Source: JBHHZM01 sp046758065 (GTDB lineage Bacteria > Pseudomonadota > Alphaproteobacteria > JAAXGF01). From it: 28,924 bases of DNA. The notes beneath the pieces were generated by a model that ran no database searches, was not told where the DNA came from, and was given only the letters and a program-made list of their open reading frames with translations. Both the position numbers and the translations under genes were made by a program. The stretch lies in assembly GCA_046758065.1 (NCBI GenBank), contig JBHHZM010000027.1, forward strand, positions 1-28,924, given 5' to 3'. This document shows positions 23,085 through 28,924 of the stretch, one piece after another (within the stretch, counting starts at the first letter, position 1; every line of letters starts with the position of its first letter).

Positions 23085-23243
23085 CCAGTCTCCCGCATGA
23101 CTCCGGATCGTTACGCGTCGAACGAACGAGAAAATGACCGCCCGCTCCGAACACCGCCGAATCCGGTCGTTTTCCTACATCGCCACCATATTGGCGACCG
23201 CGCGTTAACCAGCGATGAACGGGCATGCTCCTTCCGAGCCGTA

Positions 23244-23280
23244 CTCCTTCCGAGCCGTTCGGGGAGGGAGCGAATTTTTT
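23244..23280 (+). terminator. Orphan terminator-like hairpin with two competing arms
   Basis: CTCCTTCC (23244-23251) pairs with GGAGGGAG (23263-23270) and is followed by CGAATTTTTT. A second copy of the left arm lies at 23228-23235 within a 15-base direct repeat (23228-23242, 23244-23258), giving an alternative stem. No annotated plus-strand gene ends here, so it may mark an unannotated small RNA or insulate module 2. Confidence 0.5.
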
Positions 23281-23286
23281 CCCGCC

Positions 23287-23304
23287 CTGTGACGACGATC
23301 ACCG
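23287..23304. promoter_or_regulatory. CRP/FNR-like operator of tad-like module 2
   Basis: Identical over 18 bases to the site at 21181-21198 (TGTGA, six bases, TCACC). Centred about 89 bp before the ATG at 23385. The sequence around it differs between the copies, so the site itself looks selected. Confidence 0.58.
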
Positions 23305-23384
23305 AAATTCGAGCGGAATTTTCATAAAGTCTTCACGTTGTCGCACTGCGGCATCCGTGTTTTTAACGTGAAAGGATAGCGGCC

Positions 23385-23966
23385 ATGAAGTATCCGGGAT
23401 CAAAGGTAGCTGGCTTGACCGCATCGGCCCTGTACGCGCTGGCCCGGCGGCTTCCCGCCCGGCGGTCGCGGCGTGCCCTGCAGGACGACAGCGGTACGGT
23501 GCTGGTCGAATTCGCCATTCTCGTGCCGGTGCTGATGTTGGTGCTGGCCGGGATCATCCAGTTCGGCGGCATGATGTATTCGCGCCAGATGATGCTGTAC
23601 GCGGCGCGCGAAGCCGCGCGGACCTATGCGGTCGGCCAGAACAATCCTCAGCAGACGCACGACCTGGCGCTCGCGCTGATTGACGCTCCGGGCACCTACA
23701 CCGCGTCGGTGAGCGGCCCGTTGGGCGGCTTCGGCGGCGGCGGCGTGACGCCCGACGTCACCGTGACGATTGACGTCCCGATGGCCGAGGCCTCGATCAT
23801 CAACGTGCTCGGCGACATTGTCAGCGGCGACCTCCAGGTCCAGGTGACGATGTTCATGGAAGCCGCCGCGAGCGGCGGCGGCGGTGGCGCCAGCGGTGGC
23901 GGCGGTGGCTCGGGCGGCGGCGTTGCCTTCAACGAATACCTCACCGGCGGCGTCAGCCTGGCGTAA
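23385..23966 (+). CDS. TadE-like pseudopilin, copy 2
   Basis: A 193-residue paralog of the protein at 21294. It has the same basic leader, processing site (SG then TVLVEF, Glu +5), hydrophobic helix and MMYSRQMMLYAAREAARTYAVG block, and the same end (FNEYLTGGVSLA). The first glycine tract is only GGFGGGG and the second about 20 residues (Gly with Ser and Ala). AAAGGA lies 8 bases before the ATG. It likely assembles at the inner membrane as a minor pseudopilin, with partner genes elsewhere. Confidence 0.87.
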   Translation: MKYPGSKVAGLTASALYALARRLPARRSRRALQDDSGTVLVEFAILVPVLMLVLAGIIQFGGMMYSRQMMLYAAREAARTYAVGQNNPQQTHDLALALIDAPGTYTASVSGPLGGFGGGGVTPDVTVTIDVPMAEASIINVLGDIVSGDLQVQVTMFMEAAASGGGGGASGGGGGSGGGVAFNEYLTGGVSLA

Positions 23967-23996
23967 TCGGATCCCCCGGCAATGATCAGCGGCGTG

Positions 23997-24488
23997 ATGA
24001 AAGCCATAGCGATGTTCGGGAAAAAAGACTTCCTGCGCGACCGGCGCGGCACGATCGCCGTCTTCCTCGCCCTGATCGTCCCGGTCATTTTCGGAATGGC
24101 GGCGCTCGCCGTGGATATCGGCTACGTGGGCTCGATGCACGCGCAGCTTCGGGCGACGGCGGAGGCTACCGCGCTCGCCGCCGCCACTACCCTGGACGAT
24201 CCCGCCCAGGCCGAGGCGCGGGCGCTCGAATACGCCGCCAAGAACATGCTGCCCGAGGACCACGGCACGGTGCTGCAGAGCGCGGACGTGGTGCTCGGCA
24301 ACTGGGACGCGGACACCCGGGCCTTCATCGCCGGCGGCGCCCCGACCAACGCGGTCCAGATCACCGTGCGCCGGACGGCGGCCAACAACAACCCGGTCGA
24401 GCTGTTCTTCGCCAGCGTCATCGGCGTCGATACCGCCGACGTGACCGCCACGGCGATCGCCGACGACAACCTGCGGGTCGTGAACTGA
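23997..24488 (+). CDS. TadG-like protein, copy 2
   Basis: A 163-residue paralog of 22249. One membrane segment near the N terminus (RRGTIAVFLALIVPVIFGMAALAVDIGY) is followed by the TadG-like block, identical over 62 residues to copy 1, and by VQITVRRTAANNNPVELFFAS and a DNLRVVN end. Start by alignment with copy 1; ATGs at 23982 and 24012 are alternatives. It lies 30 bases after the pseudopilin gene. The near-identical DNA continues past the stop, indicating recent duplication or gene conversion. Confidence 0.82.
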   Translation: MKAIAMFGKKDFLRDRRGTIAVFLALIVPVIFGMAALAVDIGYVGSMHAQLRATAEATALAAATTLDDPAQAEARALEYAAKNMLPEDHGTVLQSADVVLGNWDADTRAFIAGGAPTNAVQITVRRTAANNNPVELFFASVIGVDTADVTATAIADDNLRVVN

Positions 24489-24517
24489 CGACATCCTGCG
24501 AATCGCGAACCGGCGAC

Positions 24518-24546
24518 GGGGCGGCTTCGGCCGCCTCTATTTTTTT
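24518..24546 (+). terminator. Rho-independent terminator of module 2, UUCG loop
   Basis: GGGGCGGC (24518-24525), TTCG, GCCGCCTC (24530-24537), then TA and a T-run to 24546. Homologous to the module 1 terminator, with a pair of compensating or tolerated changes in the stem. Confidence 0.9.
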
Positions 24547-24562
24547 CGCCGTCGGCGAGTGG

Positions 24563-25558
24563 TCAGAGGCTGACGATCCGCTGTTCCAGCGTTTCGAACC
24601 ACGTCGTCAAGGCTTCCGTCAGAGACGAGCGCGAAGCCCATCGCCCGGCCCGCCGGCAAATCTTCCGGGCCGCATCCGGGGTTACCCCCACCTTGTCGCG
24701 CGCCAGACAGTAGTCGGCATTCCACCAGGCGCCCTCGCCCTTCTGCTTCAGGATCAGGCTCAGACGCACGCACATGTGAAAGGTTCCGTAAGCCGCGAGG
24801 TAGGCCGCCGCGGCTTGCACCTCCCTCCCGTCGGCAAAATCGGGGAGGTATTGCGCGAGCAGCGCTTCCTCCGTTTCGGGCCGGTCGGCGGCATACTCGT
24901 CGCCGAGAAGCCAGGCCGCGTCGTCGAGGCGGTTGCGCGCGCCGCAATGCTCCCAGTCGAACCAGGCGATCGTGCCGTCGTCGCACGCGATCGCATTGCC
25001 GGGACGGGCGTCCCATTTGATGAAGCGGGGCTCGCCCACCCCCAGGAGGTCGATCAATTCCTGCTCGGCAAGCGGCGGCGCGGGAAGATCGAGGTGGTTC
25101 GCCAGCCGGGCCGGCATCGCCGCCAGCTCGGCCCGCCAGCCGCGGCCGCCGCCGAGCGTCACCACCCGTCGCTCCAGCCCGGCCGCCGTGCCCGCGCGGT
25201 GCGTCCTCGCGAGGCTTTCGAGCGCGGCGGCGAGCCAGGCGTCGCCCTGCGCCGGATCGGCCCCGGCGAGCGCCTGCGACAGGCGCCGCCCGCCGAGGTC
25301 CTCCTGGACCAGCCAGACGCCGTCGAATGCCAGGACCCGCGGTACGGGTGCGCCGTGGCCATGGAGCGCCTCCAACACGGCGGCTTCCAGGCTGGCCCGC
25401 TTGGGATTCGACCGGCGGGTGACGATGAGAGAGCCGTCGTCGGTATGCACCCGCACCGACCGCCGGCTCGAACCGCCGGGACGATCGATCTCCCGAACCC
25501 ATACGCCCAGCAGGGACTGGCAGACCTGTACGGCCGAATTGATGAAATCGTACGACAT
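24563..25558 (-). CDS. APH-like phosphotransferase
   Basis: A 331-residue protein with the aminoglycoside-phosphotransferase (kinase-like) fold. The catalytic loop reads IKWDARPGNAIA (Asp183, Asn188) in place of HGDLxxxN, and the metal-binding Asp is Asp201 in WFDWEHCG. The N lobe includes LVQEDLGGRRL. Such proteins phosphorylate small molecules or sugars; the true substrate is unknown and antibiotic resistance is not implied. ATG at 25558 is chosen because the open frame further upstream lies in the arfB gene region and is not family-like. Ends 17 bases from terminator 2. Confidence 0.8.
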   Translation of the reverse strand: MSYDFINSAVQVCQSLLGVWVREIDRPGGSSRRSVRVHTDDGSLIVTRRSNPKRASLEAAVLEALHGHGAPVPRVLAFDGVWLVQEDLGGRRLSQALAGADPAQGDAWLAAALESLARTHRAGTAAGLERRVVTLGGGRGWRAELAAMPARLANHLDLPAPPLAEQELIDLLGVGEPRFIKWDARPGNAIACDDGTIAWFDWEHCGARNRLDDAAWLLGDEYAADRPETEEALLAQYLPDFADGREVQAAAAYLAAYGTFHMCVRLSLILKQKGEGAWWNADYCLARDKVGVTPDAARKICRRAGRWASRSSLTEALTTWFETLEQRIVSL

Positions 25559-25768
25559 CGCAACCCGTGTCCAATAGCGACCCGGCGGCGGCACCCGGCA
25601 TCCGGAACGACCGGCGAGGACCCGACCCGAACCCGACGCCACCGCAAGGCTACGACGGGGAAGTGTCGCTTTCCTTAACCTGGAATTCTCACCAGGGCGG
25701 CGGCCGCGGTTCAATGCCATATGCCGCCGGCGGTTGGCGCTGCCGCACCGGCGGGGTAGGCTTGCGCC

Positions 25769-26194
25769 ATGATCCGCGTGACGCCCGCCATCCTGCTCGA
25801 CGACGACGAAATCGAGCTCCACTTCGTCCGCGCCGGCGGCCCGGGCGGACAACACGTCAACAAGGTGGCGACCGCGGTGCAGTTGCGCTTCGACGTCGGG
25901 CGTTCGCCGTCATTGCCCGAAGCCGTGCGCGAACGGCTCGTTCGTCTCGGCGGCCGCAGGATGACGGCGGACGGGGTGCTGGTGATCGACGCCCGGCGCT
26001 TCCGCAGTCAGGATCGCAACCGCGCCGATGCCCTCGCCCGTCTCGTCGCGCTCATCCGCAAGGCCGCCCGGCCGCCGCGCCCGCGCCGCGCCACCCGGCC
26101 CAGCGCCGCCGAGAAAAAGCGCCGGCTCGAGGACAAGCGCCGCCGCGGCGCGCTGAAGGGCGCCCGCCGCTCGGGATTGCCGACGGAGGACTAA
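25769..26194 (+). CDS. arfB: Ribosome-rescue peptidyl-tRNA hydrolase ArfB
   Basis: A 141-residue release-factor-like protein. The GGQ motif (residues 26-28, in RAGGPGGQHVNKVATAVQLRF) hydrolyses peptidyl-tRNA on stalled ribosomes, and the basic C-terminal tail (AAEKKRRLEDKRRRGALKG) enters the empty mRNA channel. Length and layout match ArfB/YaeJ rather than RF1/2. Divergent from the phosphotransferase with a 210-bp gap in which I see no further gene. Confidence 0.93.
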   Translation: MIRVTPAILLDDDEIELHFVRAGGPGGQHVNKVATAVQLRFDVGRSPSLPEAVRERLVRLGGRRMTADGVLVIDARRFRSQDRNRADALARLVALIRKAARPPRPRRATRPSAAEKKRRLEDKRRRGALKGARRSGLPTED

Positions 26195-26228
26195 CCGGAT
26201 ATCTCACCAGGGTGGCGCCGCCGCCCGC

Positions 26229-26579
26229 ATGCCGAAAGCCGGCGTTGCCGCCGGAATCGAGGCGCCGTTGCGGCTTTACGTGACTGAAGACACGGACGCC
26301 ACGGCGCGCCTGACCTATCGACGTCCGAGCCGTGGGTTCGCGGCGTACCGGGTCGCCGCACTCGACGGGATGGCGGCCGAACTCGACGCTATCGTCGAGC
26401 GGATCGTCGCCGCGGCGACGAAGCAGCCGGATCCCGGGCGCGCTGGGCGGCGCCGCGCCAGCCGAGACGAATCGCCGCGATCGCCATCGCCACCGCCGCC
26501 TGGGTGGGATCGACCACCGGCAGGCCGAGCGCGTCCTCGAGGCGTTCGCGATAGCGCGCCATGCCGGCGCAGCCCATGA
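26229..26579 (+). pseudogene. DUF302-domain fragment
   Basis: The frame opens with PKAGVAAGIEAPLRLYVTE and LTYRRPSRGFAAYRV, then ELDAIVERIVAA, which resembles the C-terminal half of DUF302 proteins. The N-terminal half is absent, since the preceding gene ends only 34 bases upstream. After about 26430 the frame runs antisense through the racemase gene and becomes Pro/Arg-rich, so the tail is not a genuine protein. Probably a decayed remnant; a real short protein cannot be excluded. Confidence 0.5.
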
Positions 26580-27114
26580 CCATCACGTCGGCGCCCGTTT
26601 CGTCGCGCAGGCGGCTCCCCACTGTCGACATGCGGGCGAAGGTCGCCGCTTCGTCGGCGAGCTCGGTGACGCGCAATCCGACGGCGAGCTCGCCGGCGAA
26701 CCGGCTCTCGATACCGAGTGCCCGGATGAAGCGCCGGTGCCGCGCCGCCGATTGGGCGAGGATGGCGATGACGCCGAACCGGTCGCCGAGGGCGAGCGCG
26801 GCGAGCAACCCCGATTCGGCGATGCCGAAGACTGGTTTCGCCGTCGTTTCGCGCAGCGCATGAACGCCCGGATCCGAAAAGCAGGCGACGACGAAGGCCG
26901 CCGCCCGGTTGTCGTGGCTCTCGACGAGGCGGCGGAGCGGCCCGACCACGCCGTCGACGTCGCGCTGGGTCTCGATCCCCGGCGGTCCCTCGTCGAGCGT
27001 CAGGCATTCGATCCCGGGCCCGCCCTCGATCCGCAAGGGATCGAGCGCCCGGTCGATGCCTTCGGTGCACGCGACCGACGAGTTGGGGTTGATGACGATG
27101 ATGCGCTCGGTCAT
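26389..27114 (-). CDS. Asp/Glu/hydantoin racemase family protein
   Basis: A 241-residue cofactor-independent racemase of the hydantoin/Asp-Glu family. The opening IIVINPNSSVACTEGI and two catalytic Cys (Cys78 in ACFSDPG, Cys182 in MGCAGMA) are in place. Four bases separate it from the D-carbamoylase gene upstream, so the two are an operon, pointing to hydantoin or N-carbamoyl amino acid metabolism. The last 20 or so residues are Ala/Arg-rich and overlap the DUF302 remnant on the other strand. Confidence 0.87.
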   Translation of the reverse strand: MTERIIVINPNSSVACTEGIDRALDPLRIEGGPGIECLTLDEGPPGIETQRDVDGVVGPLRRLVESHDNRAAAFVVACFSDPGVHALRETTAKPVFGIAESGLLAALALGDRFGVIAILAQSAARHRRFIRALGIESRFAGELAVGLRVTELADEAATFARMSTVGSRLRDETGADVMVMGCAGMARYRERLEDALGLPVVDPTQAAVAMAIAAIRLGWRGAAQRARDPAASSPRRRSARR

Positions 27115-27118
27115 CGCC

Positions 27119-28057
27119 TCACTCGGGCGGCGGCACGGCGCCGGTCTGTTCGCAGATCAAGCGATAGTGCTCGATGCGCCGGTGAGCGGCGAAGTTGAAG
27201 ATCGTCCGCTTGCCGAAATTGCAGGCATCGAGATCGCAGGCGTAGACCACGAGCTCGTCGCCGAGCGTACGACACTGGGCGACGATCATGCCTGACGGAT
27301 CGATGATGACGCTGCCCCCCATCAGCTCGTGGCCGTCCTCGTTTCCCGCCTTGGCGACGCCCACCACCCAGGTGGCGTTCTGGTAGGCGCCCGCCTGCAT
27401 CGAGATGTGGTTGTGGAACATGCGTAGGTGCGGCGATTCGTCCGACTGCGAGTTGACGGTCGGGGTGTTGTAGCCGAGCACCACCATCTCGACCCCCTTG
27501 AGCCCCATGACGCGCCAGGTCTCGGGCCAGCGCCGGTCGTTGCAGATGCACATGCCGACAACGCCGCCGAAGGCGCGCCATACCGGAAAGCCCAGGTTGC
27601 CGACGTCGAAATAGCGCTTCTCGAGATGCTGGAACTTGCGCTTCGGGTCGTATTCGGCGTGGCCCGGCAGGTGCACCTTGCGGTACCTGCCGACGATTCC
27701 GCCCGCCTTGTCGACCAGGATCGCGGTGTTGTAATGCCGCGTCTCGCCGTTCTCCCGGGCGAGCTCGGCGTAGCCGAGATGAAAACCCATGCGGTATTCG
27801 CGCGCGGCGTCAAACAGGGGCTGGGTCTGGTTCGACGGCATCGCGCTCTCGAACCAGGCATCGATCTCCTCTCGGTCTTCCATCGGCCAGCGCGGAAAAA
27901 AAGTGGTAAGCGCAAGTTCCGGGAAGACGATCAGCTCGCAGCCCTGGTCGCGTGCCTTGTCCATGAGCGCAAGCAGGCGCGCGACCACCGAGGCGCGACC
28001 CTCGGCCTTCTGGATGGGACCAAGTTGCGCCGCCCCGACGGTGACTGTTCTCGCCAT
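27119..28057 (-). CDS. N-carbamoyl-D-amino-acid hydrolase (D-carbamoylase)
   Basis: A 312-residue nitrilase-superfamily enzyme that hydrolyses N-carbamoyl-D-amino acids to D-amino acids, CO2 and ammonia. The catalytic triad is Glu47 (FPELALTTFFPRW), Lys127 (RYRKVHLPGH) and Cys172 (ICNDRRWPETWRVMGL), at the same positions as in the Agrobacterium enzyme as I recall it. FQHLEKRYF and SMQAGAYQNATW are other family marks. ATG at 28057 has AAGGA upstream and removes 20 non-family residues. No hydantoinase gene is adjacent. Confidence 0.9.
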   Translation of the reverse strand: MARTVTVGAAQLGPIQKAEGRASVVARLLALMDKARDQGCELIVFPELALTTFFPRWPMEDREEIDAWFESAMPSNQTQPLFDAAREYRMGFHLGYAELARENGETRHYNTAILVDKAGGIVGRYRKVHLPGHAEYDPKRKFQHLEKRYFDVGNLGFPVWRAFGGVVGMCICNDRRWPETWRVMGLKGVEMVVLGYNTPTVNSQSDESPHLRMFHNHISMQAGAYQNATWVVGVAKAGNEDGHELMGGSVIIDPSGMIVAQCRTLGDELVVYACDLDACNFGKRTIFNFAAHRRIEHYRLICEQTGAVPPPE

Positions 28058-28169
28058 CGTCCTTCCCGTGCCGTCCTTCGCTTTGCCGATGGTGGCAGGA
28101 TTCGCCCAGCGGAACAAGCGCGGGACGCTTCGACAAGCCGCCGGAAGCGGCGTTCCCTCGGGTTCGTGA

Positions 28170-28186
28170 CAGGCGGACGCCGCCTG
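28170..28186. repeat. Inverted repeat upstream of the carbamoylase gene
   Basis: CAGGCGG and CCGCCTG pair perfectly around a 3-base loop, in the 197-bp gap between divergent carbamoylase and kinase genes. No T-run follows. Could be an operator. Confidence 0.35.
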
Positions 28187-28204
28187 CGAAACAAAGCGTT
28201 AACC

Positions 28205-28232
28205 CGTTTGCCTTAATCAGTGAACGCAAACG
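28205..28232. repeat. Spaced inverted repeat upstream of the kinase gene
   Basis: CGTTTGC (28205-28211) and GCAAACG (28226-28232) are complementary and 14 bases apart, ending 22 bases before the kinase ATG. Possible operator or leader hairpin. Confidence 0.35.
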
Positions 28233-28254
28233 AAACCAACGTGTCCGAACCATC

Positions 28255-28924
<670 letters not shown>

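Overview
The window is GC-rich bacterial chromosome. Its gene content points to an alphaproteobacterium, probably Rhodospirillales-like: an EipA/DUF1134 envelope protein, an ispB neighbourhood with DUF2007 and a TrmN6-type methyltransferase, a YgfZ folate protein, two proteins of PQQ-linked families and Tad pseudopilins. This taxonomic call is inference from gene families; no rRNA or other phylogenetic marker was tested. I see no IS element, prophage, integron or CRISPR array.

Layout. 1-1.6 kb: a MEMO-family gene overlapping an AMMECR1-family gene. 1.6-3.9 kb: a molybdopterin oxidoreductase and a small TTG-started protein on the minus strand. 4.1-4.9 kb: a metallo-beta-lactamase-fold protein that has lost its metal-binding motif. 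It overlaps, tail to tail, a minus-strand surface-polysaccharide operon (4.8-10.5 kb) of four glycosyltransferases and an asparagine synthase, tightly coupled by start/stop overlaps. 10.6-13.8 kb: ygfZ, then a PQQ-associated ABC-type binding protein and a PQQ-associated beta-propeller, without the usual transporter ATPase and permease. 13.8-16.2 kb: two small lipoproteins, EipA and an unknown protein. 16.2-18.7 kb: an AT-rich control region with a near-consensus sigma-54 promoter and twin upstream sites, leading into a PEP-CTERM/EPS-type polyprenyl-phosphate sugar transferase, then a tiny membrane protein. 18.8-21.1 kb: trmN6-like and DUF2007 genes divergent from a polyprenyl diphosphate synthase that appears to start at CTG, then tRNA-Pro(CGG) with its terminator.

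21.2-24.5 kb holds the most striking structure: a duplicated cassette of CRP-like operator, TadE-like pseudopilin, TadG-like protein and UUCG-loop terminator. In the first copy the pseudopilin carries two very large glycine-rich tracts. A small minus-strand gene and an orphan terminator-like hairpin lie between the copies. 24.5-28.1 kb: an APH-like phosphotransferase, ArfB, a DUF302 remnant, and a two-gene unit of D-carbamoylase plus Asp/hydantoin racemase. The window ends inside a PAS-domain histidine kinase.

Functional themes are the cell surface (glycan assembly, EPS priming, pseudopilins, lipoproteins, EipA), housekeeping (ispB, tRNA-Pro, arfB, ygfZ) and small accessory catabolic units. 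The strongest leads are the sigma-54 control region of the EPS gene, the duplicated tad-like cassette with its shared operator, and the MBL-fold pseudoenzyme.
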